This document shows, one piece after another, positions 16,585 through 24,842 of a stretch of DNA of 64,000 nt. The position numbers were made by a program, and so were the translations under genes. Under the pieces are notes generated by a model. It was not told the DNA's origin, did no database searches, and saw only the letters and a program-made list of their open reading frames with translations. This DNA comes from Streptomyces galbus. Lineage in GTDB: Bacteria > Actinomycetota > Actinomycetes > Streptomycetales > Streptomycetaceae. Where the stretch lies: the NCBI RefSeq assembly GCF_005280195.1, contig NZ_SZPR01000008.1, positions 219,158 through 283,157 on the forward strand. The letters run 5' to 3'. Within the stretch, counting starts at the first letter, position 1. Every line of letters starts with the position of its first letter.

Positions 16585-18087
16585 TCACGTCTCCGGTACG
16601 GCGGCTCCGTCCCGGACGTGTCCGTCACCCACCAGGACGTGGGTGGTGGTGGTCAGCGCGGCCAGTCCCATCGGGCCGCGCGCGTGTAGTTTCTGCGTGG
16701 AGATGCCGAGTTCGGTGCCCAGTCCGATCTGGCCGCCGTCAGCGAACCGCGTGGAGGCGTTCACCGCGACGACCGCGGTGTCCATCAGGGCCACGAAGCG
16801 CCGTACGGCGGACTGGGAGTCGCTGACGACGGCCTCCGTGTGCCCGGTGCCGTACCGGCGGATGTGCTCGACCGCCTCGTCCAGCGAGCCGACGACGGCC
16901 GCGGACAGCTCCGGGGCGAGGTACTCGCGGCCCCAGTCCTCCTCGGTGGCGGGCACCACCGCCGGGTCGTACGACCGGACCCGCGCGTCCCCGTGCACCA
17001 GCACCCCGTGCGCGGCGAGCGCCGTGAGCGCGCGGGGCAGGAAGGCGTCCGCGACGGCCGTGTGCACGAGGAGCGACTCGGCCGCGTTGCAGACCGAGGG
17101 GCGCCGCGTCTTGGCGTCGAGCAGGACGGCCAGGGCCTTGTCGAGGTCGGCGTGCTCGTCGACGTAGACGTGGCAGTTGCCCACGCCGGTCTCGATGACG
17201 GGGACGGCCGAGTCGCGGACCGTCGCCCGGATGAGGTCGTGGCCGCCGCGCGGCACCAGGACGTCCACCAGGCCGCGCAGCGCCATCAGGGCGTGTACGG
17301 AGGCGTGGGTGGCGCCGGGCACCAGGCACACGGAGTCCACCGGCAGGCTGGTGTCGGCGAGGGCCGAGCGGATCACGGCGACCAGTGCGGCGTTGGTGCG
17401 ACGGGCGGTGGAACTGCCGCGCAGCAGCACGGCGTTGGCACTCTTGAGGCACAGAGCGGCCGCGTCCACGGTGACGTTGGGGCGCCCCTCGTAGATCATG
17501 CCGACCACGCCCAGCGGGACCCGGACGCGGCGCACCTCCAGGCCGTTGGGCATCACCCCGCCCCCGTCGACGCCGCCCACCGGGTCGGGCTCGTCGGCGA
17601 CGCTCCGCACGGTCGCCGCGAGGGCGTCGAGCCGGGCGCGGTCGAGGGCGAGGCGGTCCAGGACGGCCGCGTCCCGGCCCGCGGCGCGGGCGGCGGCCAG
17701 GTCCTCGGCGTTGGCGGCGAGGACGCCCCCGGCGTGCGCGGACAGCCGGCCGGCGATCAGGCGCAGCGCGGTGGCGCGCTCCGCGCCGGTACTCAGGGCG
17801 AGCCGCCGCGCGGCCCGCCGGGCGGCTTCGGCGACGGCACGGACGGCGGCGGACACCTCCGCGTCGGTCTCGCGGATCTCGCCGGTCTCGCCGGTCTCGC
17901 GGGGCTCGCGGGTCTCGCCCGGGGCGGCGGGAACGGCGGCCGTGGTGTCCACGACGGCCGTGGTCTTCGCGGCCCGCGGGGCCTCAGTGGTGTCCGTGGC
18001 CCCCGCGGCCTGCGGGGCCAGCGGGGCCAGCGGGGCCAGCGGAGCTTTCGTGGCCTCCGTGGCCTCCGCGGCCTGCGGGGTGCTCAT
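16585..18087 (-). CDS. proA: Gamma-glutamyl phosphate reductase (ProA) with a repetitive N-terminal extension
   Basis: This 500-residue protein matches ProA from about residue 75 on: [41 protein letters not shown], the catalytic cysteine in [13 protein letters not shown], and [15 protein letters not shown]. It reduces glutamyl phosphate to glutamate semialdehyde, which cyclises to pyrroline-5-carboxylate. The first ~75 residues are low-complexity (Ala-Pro-Leu and Glu-Thr-Gly repeats encoded by 9-nt tandem repeats). The start overlaps the stop of the upstream 79-residue ORF (ATGA). With proB on the opposite strand it forms a dedicated proline route. Confidence 0.93.
   Translation of the reverse strand: MSTPQAAEATEATKAPLAPLAPLAPQAAGATDTTEAPRAAKTTAVVDTTAAVPAAPGETREPRETGETGEIRETDAEVSAAVRAVAEAARRAARRLALSTGAERATALRLIAGRLSAHAGGVLAANAEDLAAARAAGRDAAVLDRLALDRARLDALAATVRSVADEPDPVGGVDGGGVMPNGLEVRRVRVPLGVVGMIYEGRPNVTVDAAALCLKSANAVLLRGSSTARRTNAALVAVIRSALADTSLPVDSVCLVPGATHASVHALMALRGLVDVLVPRGGHDLIRATVRDSAVPVIETGVGNCHVYVDEHADLDKALAVLLDAKTRRPSVCNAAESLLVHTAVADAFLPRALTALAAHGVLVHGDARVRSYDPAVVPATEEDWGREYLAPELSAAVVGSLDEAVEHIRRYGTGHTEAVVSDSQSAVRRFVALMDTAVVAVNASTRFADGGQIGLGTELGISTQKLHARGPMGLAALTTTTHVLVGDGHVRDGAAVPET
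17866..18049 (-). repeat. 9-nt tandem repeats in the 5' end of proA
   Basis: Two arrays: six degenerate copies of GGTCTCGCC-type units (17866-17919) and four copies of GGGGCCAGC (18014-18049). Both keep the proA frame and account for the repetitive N-terminal extension. They look like slippage expansions. Confidence 0.8.
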
Positions 18088-18323
18088 CGCTCGCTCACCT
18101 TCCCCTCCGGGTCGGCGGAAGCCGGGTCGGCGGCAGCGGAGTGGGCGGAGCCCGGGTCGGTGGAGTGCGGGGGGTGGGAGGCGCGGCCCGCGAGACCGTG
18201 GCCGATGAGGTCGATCAGCATCGACCAGGCGAAGGCGTCGGCGGACTCCTCGGAGAGGACGGGGGCCGGGGCGGTGGTGGGGGATGCGGTGGGCGTCGGG
18301 TTCTCACAGGCCTGGTGGTTCAT
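18084..18323 (-). CDS. Small hypothetical protein, 79 residues, coupled to proA
   Basis: This ORF starts at ATG 18323 with AAGGA upstream and its TGA overlaps the proA ATG, indicating translational coupling. It has a Pro/Thr/Ala-rich start, a central amphipathic helix ([20 protein letters not shown]) and a polar Ser/Ala/Pro tail. No family recognised. It follows the hydroxyacyl dehydrogenase by 96 bp and may belong to one CCR-dehydrogenase-proA operon. Confidence 0.6.
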   Translation of the reverse strand: MNHQACENPTPTASPTTAPAPVLSEESADAFAWSMLIDLIGHGLAGRASHPPHSTDPGSAHSAAADPASADPEGKVSER

Positions 18324-18419
18324 CGGCGGGTCCTTCGGGGCGGCGAGGGGGGGTGGCGCTCGGGAACGGGGCGCGGGGTGAACGGCGACGGGCAGTCCGG
18401 CGGGACCGGCGCGGTCGTC

Positions 18420-20297
18420 TCAGCCGTACACCCGGAAGCCGGCGCCCGCCTTGCGGCCCACCCGGCCGGCCGCCACGAGGTGGCCGAGGAGCGGGGCCGG
18501 TGCCGAGGCGGGGCGGCGGTCGGCGGTGTGCAGGACCTGCTGGATGCTCAGGGAGACGTCCAGGCCGATGACGTCGAGGAGTTCGAAGGGGCCGAGTGGG
18601 AAACCGCAGCCGCCCTTCATGACCTGGTCGATGGCGTCGGCGCTCGCGTAGTGGCTCTCGGCGAGGCGGACGGCGCCGTTGAGGTAGGGGAAGAGCAGCG
18701 CGTTGACGACGAAGCCCGGCCGGTCCAGGCACTGCACCGGGTGCTTGCCGATGCGCCGGCACAACTCCCGTGCGGTGGCGAGGTGGTGGGGCGCGGTCTC
18801 CAGCGAGGGGATCACCTCGACCAGCTTCATCACCGGGGCCGGGTTGAAGAAGTGCAGTCCGACCACGTCGCGGGGGCGCCCGGAGGCGAGGCCGCACTCG
18901 ATGACCGGCAGGCTGGAGGTGGTGGTCGCGAGCAGCGTGTCCGGGCCGCACAGGGCGCCGAGCCGGGCGAAGAGGGGCTTCTTGACGGCCAGGTCCTCGG
19001 CGACGGCCTCGACGACGAGGTCGCAGCCGGCGAGCCGGCCGAGATCGCTGCCCGGCTCCAACCGGCCCAGCAGCGCGGACTGTTCGGCCTCGGTCATCCT
19101 GCCCCGGCGTACGGCGCGGCCGGTGGAGGCGGCGACCGCCTCCCAGGCGCTCTTGGCGCGCTCGTCGCTGCGGCCCACGAGCAGGGTGGTGATGCCGTTG
19201 CGGGCGAGGACCTCGGCGATGCCGGCGGCCATGGTGCCGGTCCCGACGACGCCCGCCCGGGTCACGGGCAGCGGGCGGAGGACGTCCGGGCCGGCGTCGG
19301 TACCGGCCCCGGCGGGCGGTGCCGGGTAGGCGTAGAAGCCGCGGCCGGTCTTGCGGCCGAGCAGGCCCGCGAGTGCCATGTGCCGGAGCCGGCGGGCCGG
19401 TTGCAGGGAGGGCTCGTCCAGGCGGTCGGCGAGCGCGGCCAGGACGTCGCAGGCGGTGTCGGCGCCGATCACGTCGAGGAGTTCGAGCGGGCCGAGCGGC
19501 AGTCCGCAGCCGTACCGCATGGCCGCGTCGATGTCGTCGCGGGCGACGACGCCCTGGTCGTACAGGGCGACCGCGTGGTTGAGGTACCCGAACAGCAGGG
19601 AGGCGGAGACCAGTCCGGCCCGGTCCCCGACGGTGACGGGGTCCAGGCCGAGGTCGCGGGCGAGGTCGCGGACCCACTCGACGGCCTCGGCGTCCGCGAC
19701 GACCGTACGGCCGACCTCGGCGACCTCGGCAGTGGGCAGGGCCAGGTGCAGCCCGACGACACGGCCGGGGCGGCCGCAGGCGGTGGCGAGGTCGGTGAGC
19801 GACAGCGCGGACGCCGTGGTGGCCAGCACGGTGGCGGGCGGGCAGACCCGGTCGAGGGCGCGCAGCACCTCGGTCTTGGCCTCGCGGCGCTCCGGCACGG
19901 CTTCCACGACGACGTCGGCGGACGCGAACGCGGCCCAGTCGTCGGTCAGTCTGAGGCGGCCGGTGGGCACCGTGTCCTGCACGAGTCCGTCGAGGCGGGC
20001 GGCCGCGTCCGGGTGCGGGTCGAGGACGACCACGTCGTACCCGGCGAGCGCGGCCCGCCGGACGAGTGCGCAGCCGACAGCCCCGAGCCCGACGACTCCG
20101 AGGACGCCCGGGACGCTGGGCAGTTCGCCGCCGGGAGCACCACCGGTGCCGGGAGCCGGTCCCACTTCTCCGCTCACGCCGCCGGTACCGGAGGTCCGAT
20201 CCGCTCCCCCGCTCAAGGCGCCGGCGCCGAGGGCCCGGCCCTCCGCTCCCCCGCCCATCCCATCGGTGCCGGCGACCCGCCCCGCTCCCCCGCTCAC
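18420..20297 (-). CDS. Tandem (two-domain) 3-hydroxyacyl-CoA dehydrogenase
   Basis: This 625-residue protein contains two complete 3HCDH units (about residues 64-335 and 343-625) behind a Gly-rich N-terminal linker. Unit 2 is intact: GTGTMAAG nucleotide site, catalytic His in GLHFFNPAPVMKLVEV, and Asn in GFVVNALLFPYL. Unit 1 keeps a GLGAVG site and the His, but FNP is ALP and the Asn is Ala (GLVSASLLFGYL), so it is probably inactive. It should reduce 3-ketoacyl-CoA or its reverse in the alkylmalonyl-CoA route. The GTG at 20297 overlaps the CCR stop (GTGA). Typical family members have one unit of ~285 residues. Confidence 0.88.
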   Translation of the reverse strand: MSGGAGRVAGTDGMGGGAEGRALGAGALSGGADRTSGTGGVSGEVGPAPGTGGAPGGELPSVPGVLGVVGLGAVGCALVRRAALAGYDVVVLDPHPDAAARLDGLVQDTVPTGRLRLTDDWAAFASADVVVEAVPERREAKTEVLRALDRVCPPATVLATTASALSLTDLATACGRPGRVVGLHLALPTAEVAEVGRTVVADAEAVEWVRDLARDLGLDPVTVGDRAGLVSASLLFGYLNHAVALYDQGVVARDDIDAAMRYGCGLPLGPLELLDVIGADTACDVLAALADRLDEPSLQPARRLRHMALAGLLGRKTGRGFYAYPAPPAGAGTDAGPDVLRPLPVTRAGVVGTGTMAAGIAEVLARNGITTLLVGRSDERAKSAWEAVAASTGRAVRRGRMTEAEQSALLGRLEPGSDLGRLAGCDLVVEAVAEDLAVKKPLFARLGALCGPDTLLATTTSSLPVIECGLASGRPRDVVGLHFFNPAPVMKLVEVIPSLETAPHHLATARELCRRIGKHPVQCLDRPGFVVNALLFPYLNGAVRLAESHYASADAIDQVMKGGCGFPLGPFELLDVIGLDVSLSIQQVLHTADRRPASAPAPLLGHLVAAGRVGRKAGAGFRVYG

Positions 20298-21667
20298 GCC
20301 GCCACCCCCGTCACCACGCGGTCCGTGACCGCGGCCGTGCGGAACCGGTTGATGGCTCCCTCGTGGCGGGCGCGCAGCTCCGGGTCGGTGACGCCGAGGC
20401 CCTCCGTCGGGGACAGGCACAGGACGCCGATCTTGCCGTGGTGCTCGTTGCGGTGGACGGAGTCGACGGCGCCGGCCACGTCCGTCAGCGGGTAGGTGCG
20501 CGAGAGCGTGGGGTGGATCCTGCCCTGGACGATGAGCCGGTTGGCCAGCCACGCCTCGCGGTAGTTCGCGCAGTGGGTGCCGATGATCCGCTTGAGGGAC
20601 ATCCACAGGTAGCGGTTGTCGTACTCGTGGACGTAGCCGGCCGTGGAGGCGCAGGTGACGACGGTGCCGCCCTTGCGGGTGACGTAGACCGACGCGCCGA
20701 ACGTCTCGCGGCCGGGGTGCTCGAAGACGATGTCGACGTCCTCGCCGCCGGTCAGGTCGCGGATGCGCCGGCCGAAGCGCTTCCACTCCGTGGGGTCCTG
20801 GGTGTGGGGGTCGCTCCAGAAGCGGTAGCCCTCGGCGTTGCGGTCGATGACCAGCTCGGCGCCGAGCGAGCGGGCGAGCGCGGCCTTCTCGGGTGAGGAG
20901 ACGACGCAGATGGGGTTGGCGCCGCCGGCCAGGGCGAGCTGGGTGGCGTAGGAGCCGAGGCCGCCGACGGCGCCCCAGATGAGGACGTTGTCGCCCTGCT
21001 TCATGCCGGCGCCCTGAGGGGTGACGAGCTGGCGGTAGGCGGTGGAGTTGACCAGTCCGGGTGAGGCGGCCTCCTCCCAGGTGAGGTGGGCCGCCTTGGG
21101 CAGCAGCTGGGTGGCCTTGACGAGGGCGAGGTCGGCGAGGCCGCCGAAGTTGGTCTCGTAGCCCCAGATGCGCTGTTCCGGGTCGAGCATGGGGTCGCCG
21201 TGGCCCTCGGGGTCCTCCAGCTCGACGGAGACGCAGTGCGCGACGACCCGGTCGCCGGTCCGCCAACGGCGCACGCCCTGGCCGCACTTGAGCACGACGC
21301 CGGCGAGGTCGGAGCCGATGACGTGGTAGGGCAGGTCGTGGCGGGCGGCGAGGCCGCCGAGGCGGCCGTAGCGCTCCAGGGAGGCGAAGGTCGACACGGG
21401 GGTGAACAGGGCGCTCCAGACGGTGTTGTAGTTCACCGCGCTCGCCATGACCGCGACCAGCACCTCGCCGGGACCGGGTTCGGGCGTGGGCACCTCCTCG
21501 ACGTGCAGCGAGTCGGCCGGGCGCCGCTCGCGCAGCGGTACGCCGTCGAACAGGCCGGCGTCCGCCTTGTGCAGGACGGCGGCCCGGTAGGAGTGCGGCA
21601 CCCCGAGGGCCGCCAGGTCGGCCGGCGCCGCGTCCGGGGACTCGATCGCCTCCACCAGTTCACGCAT
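20294..21667 (-). CDS. ccr: Crotonyl-CoA carboxylase/reductase (CCR)
   Basis: This 457-residue medium-chain reductase matches CCR throughout: ASAVNYNTVW, the CO2/substrate segment IWGYETNFGGLAD, nucleotide-binding IWGAVGGLGSYATQLA, and GTHCANYREAW containing the conserved His. CCRs reductively carboxylate 2-enoyl-CoAs to ethyl- or longer alkylmalonyl-CoA. It lies just upstream of the tandem dehydrogenase (overlapping stop/start). Together with KAS III these make the extender for an alkyl branch. Two overlapping cluster operators lie immediately upstream. Chain-length preference cannot be judged by eye. Confidence 0.95.
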   Translation of the reverse strand: MRELVEAIESPDAAPADLAALGVPHSYRAAVLHKADAGLFDGVPLRERRPADSLHVEEVPTPEPGPGEVLVAVMASAVNYNTVWSALFTPVSTFASLERYGRLGGLAARHDLPYHVIGSDLAGVVLKCGQGVRRWRTGDRVVAHCVSVELEDPEGHGDPMLDPEQRIWGYETNFGGLADLALVKATQLLPKAAHLTWEEAASPGLVNSTAYRQLVTPQGAGMKQGDNVLIWGAVGGLGSYATQLALAGGANPICVVSSPEKAALARSLGAELVIDRNAEGYRFWSDPHTQDPTEWKRFGRRIRDLTGGEDVDIVFEHPGRETFGASVYVTRKGGTVVTCASTAGYVHEYDNRYLWMSLKRIIGTHCANYREAWLANRLIVQGRIHPTLSRTYPLTDVAGAVDSVHRNEHHGKIGVLCLSPTEGLGVTDPELRARHEGAINRFRTAAVTDRVVTGVAA

Positions 21668-21696
21668 GGTCGGGCACCACCTTCTGCTCGGACAGG

Positions 21697-21732
21697 AACT
21701 CAACATCCAGTGAACTCAACAGTGGGTGAGTT
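21697..21732. promoter_or_regulatory. Double cluster operator upstream of CCR
   Basis: AACTCA-N8-TGAACT (21697-21716) overlaps a perfect 6-8-6 palindrome AACTCA-N8-TGAGTT (21713-21732) by four bases. They start 30 bp upstream of the CCR ATG, in the divergent region shared with the antiporter. The arrangement resembles the overlapped pair upstream of wbl. Confidence 0.75.
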
Positions 21733-21853
21733 TTTCACGCGTCCGGACACCGGGCAAGCCCCCAGGCAGCGGTACTCCCGGGCGCCCCGACGCCCGCGCG
21801 AGGGGCCGGCCCGGCGCGGGAGGCCCCTTGTTCACGTATCGATCCCCGTGCAA

Positions 21854-21895
21854 AACTCATCAGCAGTTGAGTTCTTTGCTCGGTGAATTAATTCA
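21854..21895. promoter_or_regulatory. Cluster operator upstream of the antiporter operon
   Basis: A perfect 6-8-6 palindrome AACTCA-N8-TGAGTT lies at 21854-21873, 46 bp before the antiporter GTG. It is followed by a 12-bp perfect palindrome TGAATTAATTCA (21884-21895) whose halves resemble the operator arms. The site probably controls the antiporter-to-flavin-reductase operon. Confidence 0.7.
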
Positions 21896-21919
21896 ACGCT
21901 CAACGCTCTAGGAGCTGCC

Positions 21920-23251
21920 GTGACCCCGCACCAGCTGGAATCCTTACAGGCCACCGCCTTCGCCGGGATCGCCGTCATCCTGGTCACGGGCACCCTGCTC
22001 GCCCGGCTCTCGCGGCGGATACGCCAGCCCGCCGTGATCGGCGAGATCACCGCGGGCATCCTGCTCGGGCCGAGTCTGCTCGGACTGCTGCCGGGCGACC
22101 TGACACACCATCTCTTCCCCGACGCCGTACGGCCCTTGCTGTCGACGGTGGCCCAGATCGGTCTGCTGCTGTTCATGTTCACCATCGGCTGGGAACTGGA
22201 CGGCGCCACCATGGGGCGCAACAAGCGCTCGGTGGCCGGGGTCACCGCGGGCAGCATCCTCACCCCGCTGGCCCTCGGCATGGGCGTCGCCGCGCTGCTG
22301 TACCACAACCACTCCGTGGTCGGCGGCGACAAGGTGCCCTGGTTCTCCTTCGTCCTGTACCTGGGCGTCAGCATGTCCATCACCGCGTTCCCGGTGCTGG
22401 CCCGCATCCTGAAGGACAACAACCTCAGCCGCACGAAGATCGGCGCGCTCGCGCTCACCAGCGCCGCGTTCGGCGACGTGCTCGCCTGGTGCCTGCTGGC
22501 CGGGGTGGTCGCCATCGTCACCGCGTCCGGGCCCTCCGGGTTCACCGACACCCTCTGGATGTCCGCCGGGTACGGCGCGGCGATGATCTGCGTGGTACGG
22601 CCGCTGCTCGCCCGGGCCGTCACCTGGATCGCCCGCCGGGGCTCCGGCGCCCAACTGGCCGCGCTGGTCACCGCCGGACTGCTGCTGTCCGCCTACACCA
22701 CCTCGAGGATCGGCATCCATCCCATCTTCGGCGCGTTCGCCTTCGGCCTGGTGATGCCGCGCAGGCCGCAGGCGATGCTCCAGGAACGCATGCTGCGCCC
22801 GCTGGAGCACGCCGGGGAGCTGCTGCTGCCGGTGTACTTCATCATCACCGGCCTGTCCGTGGACGTCGCCGGCGTCTCCGCGACCGGCTGGCTCGAACTG
22901 GCCCTGATCCTGGCCGCGTCCATCCTCGGCAAGATCCTGGGCGCCGGGCTGCCGGCCCGCTCGTTCGGGCTGACCTGGCGCGAGTCGACCGGCGTGGGCG
23001 TGCTGATGAACACCCGGGGCCTGACCGAACTGATCATCCTGGGCGTCGGACTGAATCTCGGCGTGCTCGACGACAGCCTGTTCACCGAGATGGTCCTGAT
23101 GGCCCTGATCACCACGGCGATGACCGGGCCCCTGCTGCCCCACCTGTTCCCGCGGGCGCGCATCGACCTGGTGCAGGCGCCCGCCCAGGACAAGCCCGTC
23201 GTCCGGTTTGCCGGCAAGGCCCCGGACCAGGCGCCCGACCTCGCCGGCTGA
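21920..23251 (+). CDS. Cation/proton antiporter, CPA2 family
   Basis: This 443-residue integral membrane protein has about 12 helices. RIRQPAVIGEITAGILLGPSLLG at the first repeat (quoted only in part elsewhere), ITAFPVLARIL and the FGDVLAW region are hallmarks of CPA2 Na+(K+)/H+ exchangers. The start is a GTG with GGAG upstream. Codon 9 is the rare TTA leucine codon (21944-21946), so translation may depend on bldA. It heads the operon with the citrate-synthase-like enzyme and the pyrrole-forming enzymes. Acylpyrrole-phenols of this type can act as protonophores, so a role in self-protection is possible but inferred. Confidence 0.85.
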   Translation: MTPHQLESLQATAFAGIAVILVTGTLLARLSRRIRQPAVIGEITAGILLGPSLLGLLPGDLTHHLFPDAVRPLLSTVAQIGLLLFMFTIGWELDGATMGRNKRSVAGVTAGSILTPLALGMGVAALLYHNHSVVGGDKVPWFSFVLYLGVSMSITAFPVLARILKDNNLSRTKIGALALTSAAFGDVLAWCLLAGVVAIVTASGPSGFTDTLWMSAGYGAAMICVVRPLLARAVTWIARRGSGAQLAALVTAGLLLSAYTTSRIGIHPIFGAFAFGLVMPRRPQAMLQERMLRPLEHAGELLLPVYFIITGLSVDVAGVSATGWLELALILAASILGKILGAGLPARSFGLTWRESTGVGVLMNTRGLTELIILGVGLNLGVLDDSLFTEMVLMALITTAMTGPLLPHLFPRARIDLVQAPAQDKPVVRFAGKAPDQAPDLAG

Positions 23252-23359
23252 CGCCGGCCGGGGCGGGGCCCGCCGGCCGGCCGGCCGGTCCCCCACTCCC
23301 GCTTCCCGCCACCCGCGACCCGGCGCGGGAAGCGACGTACAGACAAGGAGATGGCCCAG

Positions 23360-24760
23360 GTGCACCCCGTCATCAGCACGTTGTCCCGAGTCTTCGACAT
23401 GCCCTCGGAGTTCATCGGGGACGAGTTGCAGCTACGCACCGTCAACAGCTGGGACGACCTCACGGCCGTGGAACTCCAGGTCCACCTGGAGCACGAGCTG
23501 GGGACCACGCTCGACGACCGGCTGATCGAGCGCATCGAGTCCGTGGGCCAACTACGCGCGTTCTACGACGAACGCCTCGCCGAACTCTCCGGGCTGAAGG
23601 CCCCCGACAACGCCTCCGCGCTGGTCCCCGCGCTGTCCGCGCCGCCCGCCGATCCGCCGACCGGACCGCCCGAGGCCGTGTCGGAGCTGGTGGTCGGCGA
23701 GACGGGCATCTCCGAGGTCGACCCCGTGCGCGGCCGGCTCGCCTACCGGGGCTACCCCATCGAGGAGTTGCTCGGCCGCACCACCTACGAGGAGGTCGTC
23801 CACCTGCTGCTGCGCGGCTGGCTGCCGGACGCCGAGGAACTGGCCGCCTTCCGGGCCCGGCTCGCCGCGGCCCGCGACCTGCCCGTCGCGGTCGCCGCCA
23901 ACCTCACCGCGAACGCGGCCTCCTCCCCCTCGTCGGTGCTGCGCACCGCCGTCTCCGCACTCGCCGTGGCCGCCGAGGCCGACGCCGACCCGGCCGCCCA
24001 CATCGGCCTCGGGGAACGGCTAATCGCCCGCGTCCCCACGATCTTCGCCACCCAGCAGGCGGCCCGCACCCGGCGCCCGCTGCCCCGGCCCCGCCCCGAC
24101 CTCAGCCACGCCGAGAACATCCTGCACCTGCTGGGCCTGCCCCGGGACCCGGAACGGGTGCGGCTGGTCGACCTGTGCCTGATCCTGCAGGCCGAACACG
24201 GCTGCAACGCCTCGGCGTTCGCGGCCCGCGTCGCGGCCGGCACCGGCGCGGACACCTTCGCCACGATCACCGTCGCGCTCGCCACGTTCACCGGGCCGCT
24301 GCACGGCGGCGCCGCCCACCAGGTGATCGACCTGGTGGGCGGCGACACCGACCCCCGGACGGCGGCCGCCTACCTGCGCGGCCGGGCCGACGCCGCCGCG
24401 GCCCGCCGCCCGGTGCCCTACGCCGAGGAGGACCCCCGGGTGCGGCCGCTGCGCGACGCGGCCCGGCGCTTCCGCGGCGACCCCGGCAGCGACCACGTGC
24501 TGCAGGTGCTGGACGCCGTACGGACCGCCGCCCACCCCTCGAAGGGGCCCCGCCCCTACCTGACCGTGGACTGCTACGCGGCCGCGATCTACCACATGCT
24601 CGGCATGCCCTCCGACCTGTTCGTCCCCATGTTCGCGGCGGCCCGGGTGGCCGGCTGGCTCGCGCACGCCGAGGAGCAGCGCGCCCAGCAGGGCCGCATC
24701 CACCCCCGGCTGCGCTACGTCGGCCCGCGCAACCTGCGCCACGTGCCCGAGCAGCACTGA
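23360..24760 (+). CDS. Citrate-synthase-like protein fused to a serine-less carrier-protein domain
   Basis: This 466-residue protein has residues ~1-80 like an acyl carrier protein (SWDDLTAVELQVHLEHELG), but the phosphopantetheine serine of DSL is Asp33. The citrate-synthase fold follows: GRLAYRGYPIEELL, catalytic H315 in GPLHGGA and D404 in TVDCYA are kept. The second catalytic His-Arg (HRVY in the family) is P351-V352-P353-Y354, so ordinary oxaloacetate binding is unlikely. The GTG at 23360 is favoured because AAGGAG lies nine nt upstream; the ATG at 23351 directly abuts that site. It sits between the antiporter and the dehydrogenase. Function unknown; possibly a carrier-linked acyl lyase, hydrolase or scaffold. 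Confidence 0.8.
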   Translation: MHPVISTLSRVFDMPSEFIGDELQLRTVNSWDDLTAVELQVHLEHELGTTLDDRLIERIESVGQLRAFYDERLAELSGLKAPDNASALVPALSAPPADPPTGPPEAVSELVVGETGISEVDPVRGRLAYRGYPIEELLGRTTYEEVVHLLLRGWLPDAEELAAFRARLAAARDLPVAVAANLTANAASSPSSVLRTAVSALAVAAEADADPAAHIGLGERLIARVPTIFATQQAARTRRPLPRPRPDLSHAENILHLLGLPRDPERVRLVDLCLILQAEHGCNASAFAARVAAGTGADTFATITVALATFTGPLHGGAAHQVIDLVGGDTDPRTAAAYLRGRADAAAARRPVPYAEEDPRVRPLRDAARRFRGDPGSDHVLQVLDAVRTAAHPSKGPRPYLTVDCYAAAIYHMLGMPSDLFVPMFAAARVAGWLAHAEEQRAQQGRIHPRLRYVGPRNLRHVPEQH

Positions 24761-24842
24761 CCCGTTGAGGTGAGGCGGGGACGGCCCCCGCGCACCGCCC
24801 GACCCGGGAGGGCGTCCCCTTCCCCGTATCCCAGGAGCACAC

